The notes beneath the pieces were generated by a model that was not told where the DNA came from, ran no database searches, and saw only the letters and a list, made by a program, of their open reading frames with translations. Below, piece by piece: positions 11,026 to 23,225 of a stretch of 64,000 nucleotides of DNA. A program made the position numbers and the translations under genes. The stretch comes from Oscheius tipulae (Eukaryota > Nematoda > Chromadorea > Rhabditida > Rhabditidae), in NCBI GenBank assembly GCA_037178975.1, contig JASJZH010000004.1, positions 4,588,001 to 4,652,000 on the forward strand. The letters run 5' to 3'. Positions within the stretch are counted from its first letter, which is position 1. Each line of letters opens with the position of its first letter.

Positions 11026-14000
11026 ATGATATTTTATTCGGACATTCCATCATTAGAAGTTCCGTCAGAAAGAGTTCGAAATGCTTCCGGCAGTTCTGGA
11101 AGCAGTCGGTCGACTCTGGATACAAACCGACCTAAAAGTCGGGATATCACAAAGTCACCCAGTGGCTTGTCTCAGGTAATTTCGCAAGACTTTTGTCTGC
11201 AAATTCGGTTCAGATGTCAGCTCGATCAGCAAAATCCTCTCCAATTCCACCGCATGTGTCTGAAGTAGTTCCTCCGTACCAACGTCATAAAAACAAAGGC
11301 CTCGAAACTTCTTCAGCAATGATGGTTTTTCGAATTTGAAACGCTCGAATTCAAGAATATTCAGGAACTCTTTGGCGGAGCTCCGTCTTATAGCTCAAGT
11401 TCTGCAGTACAGAAAATTCCATCAGCTCCAACAGACTCATTCCATGGGCGAAAGGCTTTTTTGCAAAAAGAGTTGGAGGAAAGGGCTAGATGGGAGACTG
11501 CAAAAGAATCGTCTTCCTCGACAGAACCACACTTCTCCCAAATTGAAGACCATGTGGCTGTATGAAAAAGAACACAAGTTGAGACATCAAGTCTTTCCAG
11601 GCATATCATAGGGCGACTACCCGAGCAGGAAGAAAACAACCAGATAACAAATTTGACTCTCAACCTGGCCCTGAATACGAGACATTCGAAGAAAAGCAAG
11701 ACGAAGGTGAGTTTGTTGGAGGGCAAACTTCTGGAAACGAGCATTTACAGAAGAGGCAGCTTGTCCAGCAGCTAAACTGATTGGCGAGATGGAAGCTGCT
11801 ACTCTTTCTTCCCCGAAACGATCTCCTGTACTTGATGTTGTTCCTTTGGACCAACCCGGACCTGATTTGGGCGACGAAGATGTGGGTTGTCTTTCACATT
11901 ACCCCTCTCCAGATAGAATTCTTTGTCTCTCCAAAGATTGGAAAAGAAGATTACATCCACATGAGATCTCTTTGTGACAGCCCATTTAGGAGGCAGATGG
12001 TAGTTCCTCTATTGGGCGTGACCCAGACGACGAGAGTCAGCGCGACGCAGCTGTTGTGGACGCAGAGGAAACGACCGAACAGGACGACGAGTCCACAGGA
12101 GAAGGAGGTCCGATGCTCGTGATCCGAGGAGCACAAGTCGTCAATGACGACTCCATCTTCAGTGCTGATGTTCTCGTTCAAGACGGCGTTATTAAGTGAG
12201 TTCCTTTCCTCTTTTATCCATGTCATTAAGTGGTCCTGATTTCCAACCTCATTTTATTTTCTTTTTGAATGTTCCAAAAAGATGGTTGTTACTAGATTAT
12301 TGTAAGAACACAGTAAATCCCAATGGTGTATTTTAGTTCTTATCGATAGAGAAAGTGTTGAAATAGATGCGTAACATGAGCCAGTTTCAAAAGAAAGCAT
12401 CCATTTCAATAGCCATTTGACACTCAATGCTTTACCCCCTGAAAGACCATCGATTTGAGTTTCGTAAGTGCGCACACACTAAACGCTCCGCAAATGGCCG
12501 GCTTGAGTTTCGAAACCCGAACGAGAATATTGGATTTGCAGGAACGTCGGAATGGGGTTAGAGATTCCCGATGGATGTCAGGTTATCGAGGCAACTGGGA
12601 AACTATTGATTCCGGCCGGAATTGATGTCCATACTCATCTTTCCGCTCCAGAGTCCTGTGACGATGTTCCGACAGGATGTCGAGCAGCTCTTGCTGGCGG
12701 AACAGCCACGGTACGAATCCTTGTAATCCCTAGACATGTTGGAGGAGATATTTCAGATTGTGGATCTGGTTGTTCCCAATGGAGGAGAATCGCTGTCTGC
12801 TGCAATTTCTCGGGTCAAAAAGTCTTTCGATTCAGCTTCTTGTAACTATGCTTTCTCGGTTGGTTTAACTCTCTTGCTTCAATAACTGTCCAATTCAGGT
12901 TGTGATCAACAGTTTCTCCGAATCTGTACAGAAGGAGATGGATAAAGTCGTCGCGGAAGGAGTCAACAGCTTTGTCGTTGATGTTGACAGTGATGACAAA
13001 CTGTATCAGGTACAATCTATCTAGTCCCTTCTATCCGTCTCCTAGGTGCTCGAAGTATGTCATTCCCTTGGTGCTCATGCTCGTATTCTGCCCGAAAACA
13101 AAAACATTGTCTCGCTGTTGGAGAAAAAGATGCTCAGCCTGGGGATCACGGGACCCGAAGGATACTTACAGTCTCGTCCTGTTGAGGTTCGAACTTCTGT
13201 TGTTTTATTTATTTGTTTGTTCAGTTGGAAAAAGAGCGAATCTCAAACATTTGTCTGATCAGCCAGTTGACCAACTGCCCTGTTTCCATTCTCTCAGTAA
13301 GTACACATTGAGAACTAAAGTCATAATGACATTAGGTCTCCTCCTCTGAAGCCTTGGAAAGTATCGAAAAGGCGAGAAGCAACGGAGCTATGACTCATCC
13401 GGAGATCGCGACAGCAGCAGTGGCTTCAAGTAGTGCCAAATACTTCGAGAAAGATCTGAAACAGGCAGCGGCTCATATGACTGACATTCCTTTGAGAGAT
13501 GATGCCAACCGTCTGGTCAATGCTCTTACCAGGTCAGTTCAAAAACGGTATTTCTCTAAAGCTGTTGTTCAGTCAACCACTGGCTGTTTGCACTTCTGGT
13601 CACCGAGCCATCTCCTCCGCTTCAAGAACTTCCGCTCATATTTTCACAAACATGGCCACAGTGAGTTTTTGTCATTAGAGAGCACACACTATTCAATCCA
13701 CAGTTGAATAAACACTATTGTTCAGGGAGTAGCAGGAGTGGAGGAAAGAATGGCTGTCGTTTGGGAGAAGGCTGTCCGCAACGGCAGAATCGATCCGATG
13801 CGTTTCGTAGCCGTGACATCCACCAACGCTGCCAAGATTTTCAATCTGTATCCTAAAAAGGTGATTTATTATAGTCGAGCGTATCAATAGCAAATACAGG
13901 GAAGAATAGCTGTTGGAGCAGACGCGGACTTGGTACTTTGGGACACGACGATCAAACGGAAATTGGGAGCGTCGGTCGGACAGTCAGGAGAGGATGTCTC

Positions 14001-14450
14001 TCTGTATGATGGATTCGGAGTACATGCTCAAGCTGTGGTGACTGTGGTGGGGGGACGAGTTGCTTGGAAAGACGGTGGACTAAAGGACGCTCAAGGAGAG
14101 TTCATTGCGTTGTCTCCCAACAGCCCATACCTCTTCAGCGTTGTCCAGCATCGAGACAAGGTGAGTGTCTTTGAAAGAAGAGGCTTCATTTCGAAAGTTC
14201 AGACTTCCAACTACGAGAAAGTCGAACGCGAAACAACATCCAACGGAGTCAATGGTTCGAAGAAGAGTTTTGACAACACTCCAGCTCGACCGGCTGTACG
14301 AAAGACCCATTACGACTCCAACATTGTCTTCGGTTTGTTTCTATTTCGAATGGTTCCCTTACCGAATTCATTTCAGGCACGGAGAGCAACAGATCGACGG
14401 GGACTAGGGACAGAAATCCTCCCGGAGGGCGATCAACCAACCTTTGGTAG
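11026..14450 (+). CDS. unc-33: CRMP / UNC-33-type dihydropyrimidinase-like protein with N-terminal extension
   Basis: Collapsin-response mediator: a catalytically dead dihydropyrimidinase relative that binds tubulin and shapes axons. The first about 250 residues form a Ser/Pro/Asp-rich extension (for example [11 protein letters not shown]), as in long UNC-33 isoforms. The hydantoinase fold begins at [14 protein letters not shown] (12114). It keeps GIDVHTHL, but the Lys that becomes carboxylated is absent (NSFVVDV) and the later His and Asp ligands are lost ([16 protein letters not shown]), so no metal centre is expected. It retains [29 protein letters not shown] and ends PPGGRSTNL, the typical CRMP tail. 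An intron at about 11880-11981 joins extension and domain in frame. The exact 5' exon is less sure. Confidence 0.85.
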
Positions 14451-14899
14451 CCTGTGCCGAGCACAGGCGTGTGCCGTCTGTTGCACCTACATCAATTGTC
14501 CGTTCAGTGCAGGTTGTAATCTTCCTCCCCACTCGTACTCATTTATTTATCTAACTTATTGTTCCAAACCCAGTCAGTTCGTGAGCTTATAGACAGTATT
14601 TAACATTGCCAAGAATCTCAAGACTCGGTCTTCCCAAACAGCCAAGTATACTTCGTGTAATACAATCCTGCATAATAGGCTTTTTGTAATAAATATAGTT
14701 GTTTGGTTTTTTTTTTTTAGAAAAGGAAGTTTGCTCCCGAAAGACACATCCATCCTTCTTCCAATGATCCACATGATCCGGGCAACAGTTGGCGAAGTTT
14801 GAATGAGTCTTCGAAGGCTTGTCAGTCGATCAGTTCTCTCTTTGAACTCTCCTCCTGTTCACATTTCAGCTTTTCCACTCAATTGGAAGGTTTCAGAAG
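14451..14899. other. spacer between CRMP and dihydropyrimidinase genes
   Basis: CRMP 3' UTR with an AATAAA at 14688-14693, then about 200 bases to the next gene. No coding exon is supported. The distance and same orientation would allow an operon, but nothing here proves one. Confidence 0.4.
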
Positions 14900-16757
14900 A
14901 TGCCCACTATTCTGATCAAAGGTGGAACTGTCGTCAACGACGACCAAATGTTTCTGGCGGATGTTCTCGTCTCCAACGGGAAAATAATGTCAGTTTGGCG
15001 GCATCTCTTTAGCAGATGGCTGCCAAGTGTTGCGTAATCAAGCGGATTGGCACAAATGAGGGTCAGCAAAAACGGTCTTTCAGCGCTGTGGGGGAAAATA
15101 TCCCAGAAGCAGAGGGAGCCACTGTACTCGATGCCACCGATCGACTGGTCATTCCTGGAGGAATCGATCCTCACACTCATCTCCAACTACCCTTTATGGG
15201 AGAGGTCGCCGTAGATGATTTTTATACTGGAACTGCTGCAGCTCTTTCCGGAGGAACCACTATGGTCTGTCTAACACCCTCCTCTACTACAACTCTTTAG
15301 GTCATTGATTTCGTTATTCCTTCGAAGACAACTCTTCCACTTGATGCCTACAAGCAATGGAGGGAGTGGGCCGATCCTAAAGTGTGCTGTGATTACGCCT
15401 TCTCAATGGCCATCACAACTTGGACCGACGAGGTTAAGCACCAAATGGAACAACTCACACTGCCTGAATATGGTGAGACTACTCCTGTATGCATGAGGTT
15501 GCTGTCTCAGGAATCAACTCCTTCAAGTTCTTTCTGGCGTATTCGGGGATGTTCATGGTAAGAGACGACGAGTAAGAGTTCCAAGCTAAAGATAGAAGTT
15601 AGAATTGAGGTTCTACGAGGGACTACTGCAGTGTGCGAAAATTGGAGCAATGGCTAGAGTTCACGCAGAGAATGGGCCAGTGATCGCGGCCAAGTGCAAA
15701 GAATTACTGGCTTTGGGAGTCAAGGGGCCAGAGGGGCACACGCAGAGTCGACCCGAAGAGGTAGACAACTTCTCTGTCATGTTATGAACAGCTTTTCAGT
15801 TGGAAGCCGAAGCGACGAATCGAGCTTGTGTCTTAGCAGTTCAGGCAAACTGCCCATTGTACGTCGTTCACGTCATGTCAAAGGGAGCGGCCGACGCCAT
15901 CGCCTTCCACAGACACAAAGGTGAGAGACACTTATTGAGGCAAAAACCCCAGTTAAGGAGCAGTAATCTTCGGGGAACCGATAGCAGCCGGTCTCGGTAC
16001 TGATGGTTCTCATTATTATGACAAGGACTGGCTGCACGCTGCCCGATATGTTATGTCTCCTCCGCTCAGCAGAGATCCGACTACTCCCTCGAGTCTTATG
16101 GATCTTCTCGCCTGGTAAACAGTTCAATTCACACGAGCACTTGTATTCAGTGGACAACTACATCTGACGGGAACTGATAATTGCACGTTCAACTGCCATC
16201 AGAAAATGCTCGGGAAAGACGATTTTACCAAGATCCCGAACGGGGTGAATGGCGTGGAAGACAGAATGTCTGTAGTTTGGGAGAAAGGTGTCGCCACAGG
16301 TAAACTCGATCCAATGAGATTTGTGGCTATCACAAGGTACGTTTGTATAAGTTTCTTCACTAAAAACTCTTAGTTCTGTGGCGGCCAAGCTGTTCAACTG
16401 TTACCCACAGAAGGGAAGAATTGCTCCTGGAAGTGATGCCGATATTGTTATCTGGAATCCGCGAGGAGAAAAGATCATCTCTCGCGACAGTCATCATCAA
16501 GCCTGTGATTACAACATTTTCGAGGGAATGCAAGTGACTGGAGTGGCCGAAACTACCATCTGCCGAGGGAAGGTACTGTTCTGTCCTTCTACCACATCCA
16601 ATTGTTTTTCTAGATTGTTTGGCAAAACAATAAACTGTCAGTCGAGGCAGGTAGTGGACGTTTCATCCCTCTTCCTCCATTCTGCCCCCACGTCTTCGCT
16701 TCTGTCGCGAACAAAGTCAAGGCTAGCAAGCCAATTTCAGTCGAAAGATCCAATTAA
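14900..16757 (+). CDS. dhp-1: dihydropyrimidinase (active-site complete)
   Basis: Cytosolic zinc enzyme that opens dihydrouracil and dihydrothymine in pyrimidine breakdown. It starts [15 protein letters not shown] right after a TTTCAG acceptor. The metal ligands are all visible: [14 protein letters not shown] (two His), NSFKFFLAY (carboxylated Lys), RVHAENG (His), YVVHVMSK (His) and GTDNCTF (Asp). It also has [20 protein letters not shown] and [16 protein letters not shown]. The short C-terminal tail lacks the long CRMP-type extension. About nine exons with introns of 40-120 bases. It lies 450 bases downstream of the CRMP gene in the same orientation; the pair probably arose by tandem duplication. 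Confidence 0.92.
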
Positions 16758-16831
16758 AGCTTTATTTTAAAGACTAGAACACTGATTGTGAGAGGCACGA
16801 TACCCCGTACTGTCAACACAGAAAACTACTG

Positions 16832-18072
16832 CTACACAAAGTCTACTTTAGAGTCAGACACATCATCTGATCTCAAGAGGCACTTGAACTTCGAACGAAT
16901 TGACTCTCGATATTTTTGACTCGTCGACCAATAGATGAAGAAGTTGGCAGTGGCATTGACGACAACCAGAAAGTTACCAGCGTCCATAAGGATAGCTTCT
17001 GTTTCTTGACCAAAACTACTGAAAAGAATTCATAGGTTAGCCAAATCAGTAGAGCTTACATCTTGAGCATTTCAAAGATATTGAGCATTAGAGATGTGGA
17101 ATTACATAAAAGAAAGAGGATGATGACCAGAAGAAGAACATTGGCAGAATTGTCTTTTTTTTTCTCCTGCAACAGTTATTCGATTGTCTGAATAAGGAAC
17201 TTGCATCTTTGGTCTTCTTCCTCATCTGAACAAGAATTCCAAAAGTCAAAATTGTTAGGAGTATGAAGGGAATGATGGCCATCGAAAGTGCGTACATGTA
17301 TCCCCTACGTTGAAGATATTTTCGGTACGATCAAGACCAACTTGTAAATGACAACGTAGTCCTCATCCAGTCGCAGTTCTGTCGGACACAACTCGAACAT
17401 TGTGACATTGGCCACTGGATGGAGACACTCGACGGCCTGAAGTTATTTCTTTGAAACATTCAACTCTCCTGTACCTGTAGATCAGCGAATTGAATTATGT
17501 TATAGAGCGCTACACAAAGGACCATCCCTGCCAGGACTCTCGGAGCCCAGACTCCTCTTCGCGTAATCACTTCTTCTCCTCCCTTTAAAACCTGGGTAGG
17601 AACTGTAATTTGTCGCTTACCTTTACAGCCACGTAGCAGTCAAATGCCGCCAATACTGTGACGTAAACTGATAGCATCTTATATTTGGAAACTATGTGTG
17701 ACATCCATCAGAATTACCTGAAAGAAGAGACCGAGAGGGATGATCTTCGGAAGTAGCACGACGAAGATCTGGTCGATGAAGAAGGAATGAGCTCTTAGGC
17801 TGTCAGAACTAATAACCAGAATGCCTGCCATACAAACGCCTGAAACTCATCTTTTGCTCGCGTATTCGTGTGAGATTTCGTGAATTTTTCATCGAAATTC
17901 CCGGAGAAGCGCTTTAATCGGTCTTTCTGAACATACCGACATCGCTGCAGGACAAAGCTGCCAGATACTTGCTGCTGGCGGATCCCCGTTGTTCACAGAA
18001 TACTATAATAGAGAGGACATTGAATACGAGACCAACGAGTGAGATGATGGGGAGGGCAATCACGATAAGTAT
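16832..18072 (-). CDS. class A peptide GPCR (FMRFamide-receptor-like), first exon uncertain
   Basis: Seven-helix rhodopsin-type receptor in the plasma membrane. Exons run right to left: TM1 (VIALPIISLVGLVFNVLSII, 18072-17942), TM2 region, TM3 ending AAFDCYVAV, TM4 (GMVLCVALYNIIQFADL), an outer loop with conserved Cys (FELCPTEL), TM5 (ALSMAIIPFILLTILTFGILV), TM6 (VLLLVIILFLLCNS) and TM7 (NATANFFIYW). The TM7 pattern NATANFxIYW in place of NPxxY is common in nematode FMRFamide and myosuppressin-like receptors. The DRY motif reads DCY, which is unusual. The extracellular N-terminus and start codon were not found with confidence. Ligand unknown. Confidence 0.75.
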
Positions 18073-18119
18073 CTGAAAAGTTTGGTTAGTTAGGGTTTTT
18101 CGGTCAACTCTTTTACTGT

Positions 18120-18790
18120 GCTAACACAAAGGTGTGGATATCAAACGAAACTTCTTCAGATAGGAAAATTTGAGAGACTCATTAATTTGGTGGCGGACAG
18201 CCTTTGAGTGTCGTTGTGACATTATTTTGCTGTAACACTTTGAGAATCGGTTCTTGACAAACATGACGTCCGTCTTTTGAGACCCTCTTTTCCAGACACA
18301 GAGAGTTCCCACATAATTATTGGGCGTAAAACGAGGAACGGCTTTTTGATGTGGTGGACAGAGCCATCTGGCAATTATAGGCCTGCTGTTGACAACCGAC
18401 AAGTCTTCCCGAGAGCTAATGAGTCACGAAGACACTCGAAGATTGTCAGCTGGTAACGGATTAATGAATGGCCCGTCCAATACAGGACAAAAAAGAGTGT
18501 CAGAAGCTCTTTTCCTCAGAGATTTATAGCCAGAACTTTATGAGATGGATTACCTAGGAGGCCCTTCTCATAACCGCTGTCCGCAGTTTTCTCTTTCAAA
18601 AAGATGAACTTCTTGTTCGTTAGCAGAGATCTCTTCTCAGTGGTGTATCTCTCAAATACTCCAATCGACCTCGACTCCGGAACCTCAAAGTCCAAAGGGT
18701 CCTTGGTCGGTCCGATGGCGTGTGCGTAAGGTTTAAAGACGAATTTAGAAACACGCACATGAGCCGATTACGCGCATGTCCAATTCGAGT
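18120..18790 (-). other. orphan coding-like segments, unassigned
   Basis: Two stretches on the minus strand read like protein but are not joined to a gene. One (18758-18540) includes KPYAHAIGPTKDPLDFEVPE and KRSLLTNKKFIFLKEKTAD and ends at a possible donor. The other (18400-18130) includes RPIIARWLCPPHQKAVPRF. The LLTNKKFIFL and IIARWLCPP pieces faintly recall the first strand and the tryptophan helix of BRCT domains, but this is only an impression. They may be exons of an unrecognised gene, or the remains of one. Confidence 0.25.
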
Positions 18791-20385
18791 ATTTTTGAAA
18801 GGTCTCGAAGCTATTTGACAGAAATTATGTTGTAGTAACTGAGTGCGACTCTAGAGAGAAAAAGTCTTTGAACAGGGTCGAAGCTTTTTTCGAAAGGTCT
18901 CATAGTAAATTGCCCTTGGTCATCTGATAAGCTCACATGCACCAATTCTATTTTCTTTCCAAAGAACAGATCGCCAGAATTGATAAAACGCGTTGAGATA
19001 TTTCACACTTGAGCTTCTACAACGCAGAAAACAAAAACATCCTAGTATGATCTCTGCCTGTTCATTTGCGCTCGAAAGAAGGCAAAGACTGGAAGGTAGT
19101 AGAAGCTTTCGAAGAGGAGTGTACCATGAAAGCAAGGTGATAAGGAACTAGAGCTCGAATACATAGCAACCAATACGGGTTAAATCTCAGACGAACAGGC
19201 AAATGGCTTGACTCACAAAGTTGAGCTGTGTGGCGAGGTCATCTCCAACTAAATGCAAACATGTGCACTCCTGCATACGTCTGAAAGAAGAGGTTGGTAA
19301 GGTAAGGAACGGCTCGTGTGAGTCAGTTGCTCCGCCCCCAAAGAAAGAAAGAGGGAGGAGGTCCTTAGGATCCAATAGAAACTGATTAACATTTAAATGA
19401 GAGGAAAAGAGTCAGATAGATGTTTTGACGAATCAGCTCGCGCTCTGTTAGGTCTCAAAGAATACGTACTTGGCTGCCAAATGGCTGCTCTTCAAATAGC
19501 GCTGGTTTCCTAACGGCGAAGAGACTTCAGGTAGTCTTCTTTCTGTTCGTTTTGCACTTTTCCTTCGGCTAGCAAAGCTGGCCACTTAATGACAGAGGAC
19601 AAGGACCAAATCTGTTTCTGCGAATAAACTACTTACTCAGCTCTATCTGCTTCGTTTCTTACAAAAAGGTCTGAATTCAGGGGCAAGTGGACATCATCAC
19701 AAGTGACGGAAGTAACCAAAAAATGAGAGACAAATGGAAGGATCCTGTTAGTTGCAGAGGAAGTCGACCACGCTCAGAATTGTTGAAATCCGGTGTAAAC
19801 AAAAAGAAGTCTCCGTGTTTTTCCTGGTAATCCAAGCAGTGGTGACATGTTTTGCTAATGACACTGCAGCCAGCTTGGTCTTCTACCGCCCAAAAAAATT
19901 TTCTCTTTTACAATTTGATGTTTGTAAAAGGGCAGATAACCCTGTACCAAATCGAAGACTCCGTGGTCCAAAGAAGGTCTGAGCACTTACAATGTGAAGG
20001 CTAGCTTTCGTATCGAAAGATTTTATGTAGAGAACTGCTGAAAGTTGCTCGCAAAAGTTGGCAAATAGTAAGTCTAATTGAGAGGTTCCGAAAATGAAAA
20101 AAAAGAACTAGCTCCGTCTCCATTCCACTACATTGACCACAATTGAGAATACGAGTTCTGATTGCGTCAAGGGATTATTTAGAGACCACGTTTCATTTGG
20201 GCGGTTTGCAGGAAGAAAGAAAGAAAAAAAATTTAAGTTGAAGTTCCTGGAGAGAGCCATTTTAAAAGAGCCACCGAACTTTAAAGGTTAATGGGGCTGA
20301 ATCTTTAGTCTAGGCAAGATATTTTCAAGTTTTGAGAGAAGTTTGAAAGTTCCCGCTATTTAACTAGACAACAATTACACTTATA
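18791..20385. other. spacer, no supported gene
   Basis: Scattered short open frames on both strands with no recognisable motif or splice framework. Some direct AT-rich runs occur (for example near 20220). I see nothing I can support here. Confidence 0.35.
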
Positions 20386-20429
20386 GCAATAGAGTTGTCT
20401 GTTCGAAACCTTACAGACAACTCTATTGC
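20386..20429. repeat. perfect 17-bp inverted repeat (hairpin)
   Basis: GCAATAGAGTTGTCTGT at 20386-20402 and its exact reverse complement at 20413-20429, with a 10-base loop. It lies in a gene-poor stretch. It could be the folded end of an old transposon, a structured RNA or a processed hairpin; the arm is shorter than usual for a microRNA precursor. Confidence 0.6.
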
Positions 20430-21263
20430 CCATCATGGACTTACAAACAATAGCTTATGTCCAGTAGACAAAATGTTTCCTTCTGTAGGGTGTGCTCAAG
20501 TTATTCTTGACCTTTATTTTTGTCTTGCGCGTTGATAGACATATTTTACGTTGCAGAGAAAGGATTGGAAATGCGAACATCGTGAGACTAGATCATAAGA
20601 GGCGAGATATTCTGGAAAGAGGAAGCATCTGGAGCTGTTCGTCTGAAGCCGTCAAGAGTCACTTCAAGCGAATTCAATTGCATTGCAGACACAGACTCTG
20701 AAAAACTCTCCCTTTTTTTGAGGCTCAATTTAATAGACAATTTCCGGTTAATAGAAGCATAAAGGGAGGCAAAAAGTATTCCAACGGGTAATAAGTCCTC
20801 CTCCTTCCTCAGAATTCTTCAAGAACAAGGCCATGATACAAAACGGGCTGTCACTACTGGAAAAGGTTGGCGTATTCGTTGCCAGGAGAAAAAGGTATCT
20901 GGAAATGATGTCAGTCTGTCGTTTGTCGAGGGGCAGATGATCCCCCGAGTCCAAGTATCACTTATTTTCATGTACTCTTTCTGTTCGAACTATTTTCATG
21001 TTTGTTACGGAATAGTTTGCAAAAAAAAAGCCAGTATCTCTAAATACCATTACCGTTACGTGTTATACAGGCCGACAAGAAAGTGCTTGAAAAAACCTTT
21101 TAATTTTGCAGCACCACTTGAGAGTAAAGCGTCCGAAAGAAGCCGAGAAACGTGCAGACTGATATCTCGATTTTCTAATCCGAGAGAAACTCTCTTGGAA
21201 AGGATTTGGGGAGAATAACAGATGATGTGGATGGGTTCATTATGCACAAATGTATAACAATAG
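20430..21263. other. spacer, weak open frames only
   Basis: An open frame on the plus strand (about 20492-20701) begins with a hydrophobic run LKLFLTFIFVL but has no ATG in frame and no known motif. Otherwise nothing is seen up to the galectin 3' end. Confidence 0.3.
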
Positions 21264-22049
21264 CTACATCTTGACCGGAAGAGCGGGATATTGATGAGGA
21301 GACTCGTATGATGAAGGAACATTCCCAGATGGGATGCATACGACCGTCGGAGAGAGTTGTTGAGCAAGTTGAGGATAGATTTGAACAGGCTGTTGGATGA
21401 CAGTCGGAGGAGCAGTCTGGACGACAATCGGTTGTTGAGGCTGAGGGACGATGATCTGTTGGATGACTGGTGTTGTGGGTAGGGAGGAATGGACTACGAC
21501 AGCAGGTCCATCTGAACTGCTTGCCGTGAGTCAGAACTTTTATGATGGATATTTGAGATATCAACCTCACCTCTATGTTGGTGTTTGAACTTCTTGAAAT
21601 GAACATCTGCGACGTGAATATCTCCTCGAATGAACAAGGTCCTCATTTTCTGAGGTAGATCTCTATGATAGAACTGTTTTGTTATTACATGACCGTTGAT
21701 TTTTATCTGGGTACCAATTAGAATGGAAGGAATAAAGCACTTACAATTAAAAACTCGTGACTGTGTTTGATCTTGAGATGAAAATGGTGACCGGGTTTGA
21801 CTGCATTCATGTGTCTCTCTTCCAGTTCCCATCTGAACATTCTTTTACATATTTCTTTTGTTGAACATACCTTCCTGCTTTGAAACTGTTCAGTATAATT
21901 TGGCCGTGAGCGGGAACAAACATGTAGAGAGCAACTCCTTCGGGAGTAGCGAGTTGCAAGGTAAAGCTGTTCATGGCTCCGTCGACCAGTGTCCCTTTCA
22001 GTTTGATAGAGGCACCACTTCTGAAGATTCCAGGAAGCGCGAGATCCAT
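21264..22049 (-). CDS. galectin-like protein 1, degenerate sugar site, Gln/Pro-rich tail
   Basis: Single galectin fold followed by a low-complexity tail. Four exons: 22049-21871 (donor at GGAAG), about 21833-21746, about 21702-21550 and 21505-21264. Fold landmarks include GASIKLKG, WELEERHMNAVKPGHHFHLKIK, INGH and IRGDIHVADVHFKKF. The canonical HxNPR is MFVPA, so the key His, Asn and Arg are lost, although the later Asn and W-E-R residues remain. The tail of about 80 residues is rich in Pro, Gln, Val and Ile (IIVPQPQQPIVVQTAPP). The start at MDLALPG follows a CTGTCAG acceptor. Like other galectins it has no signal peptide. Weak or altered sugar binding is inference. Confidence 0.75.
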
Positions 22050-22722
22050 TGGACGGGTCTGACAGATATCTTGAACATGGAGGAAGACGAAAACGAACCG
22101 GAGTTTTATGGCGGCGTGTCATGGTGCACAATGGCCTTATCAGAACCATGATGTAGGGGCTGGTTAAACTTGCCCGAGATAAGAGGATGACCAATGTCGA
22201 CCTCAAAAAAAAAGCACGTCATTCGGTGGAATGTTCAAGGAGCTCTTCAAGATCACTACAAGACTCGGGTTTTACTATGCGAAACGAGCTAACCATTAGC
22301 CACAATTCCATAAAAGTACTTGTAATTACATGACGTTTTAAAACTATTTAGGTTCTCTCACTTGCTAGTTACTCGTCCTGAGTTACACAATAAAAGTCTT
22401 TCAGATATGTGTACTTGCAAGCAGCGTCTAGAGGAAAGTGTATTCCGTGCAGTATAAAAGAGACTGGTCAGATCAGACATTTTATCAGCAATTTTAAACA
22501 TTTTCAACGTCCCTGCATGTTCGTTCTATTATTACAAGCGATTAGGTCGGAGGCTAGTCAAACACACAGGTGGCATGGTTTGAACAACTCGGGTTACGAA
22601 CGGAGGAGTTGAGAAAAAGTCTTCAAGTTTCATCACATGGTCCGTTGGGTATATAGTACCGTAAAAATTCTAAATATCGTATGAACTCTGAATATCGTAT
22701 GAATCAGCAACCACAAGAGTCG
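22050..22722. other. spacer, no supported gene
   Basis: Upstream region of galectin 1. The open frames overlapping 22050-22206 are out of frame with the galectin and look like its 5' UTR or promoter. Nothing recognisable follows. Confidence 0.35.
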
Positions 22723-23003
22723 TCATCCCATCACTATGTGATCTGGAGAAAAGATGGAATTCAGAGCACAAACCGAATAAAAGTAATAATACCCTATTAA
22801 TTCTCCTTGATCCTTATTCGGAAACCACTTGAACAAAACGTTTACCGATAAGTCATCAGCTGGTTGATCTCTTAGCTTATGAACGCGGCCCTTTTGCATG
22901 AACTGTGTGGGCTGTTTGCTCAACGTTCCTATATAGAGAGTAGTTCCTTTTCTGGACAAACTTCCAATGCAGACATTTCGTCGATCGAGGTCTATTTCCT
23001 ACA
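22723..23003 (-). other. orphan coding-like exon
   Basis: A 93-codon open stretch begins right after an acceptor (AACTGTAG, at about 23004) and ends at a TGA. It reads EIDLDRRNVCIGSLSRKGTT..LYIGTLSKQPTQFMQKG and further on VLFKWFPNKDQGELIGYYY. Composition is protein-like and charged residues alternate plausibly, but I find no upstream exon and no family match. It may be the last exon of an unrecognised gene, a lineage-specific gene, or a relic. Confidence 0.3.
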
Positions 23004-23225
23004 GTTACGAGAGTGAGTTCCCAAATATAGACTGGTAAACAAAAAGATGAGTCGCTTTAATTGTCCAGTTTACCTACCAAGACCGCGAACATGCGGCATA
23101 GTAGGTTGTTAGAAGTTTGCTTGTTTCCTAAGCCGATTGGTCGTTTGCCGTTACCTCCGACTCGCGAGTACAAAAGGACGCCTACCATTTGCTAACTCGC
23201 AGTGTCCCCTTCCCACACATTGAAG

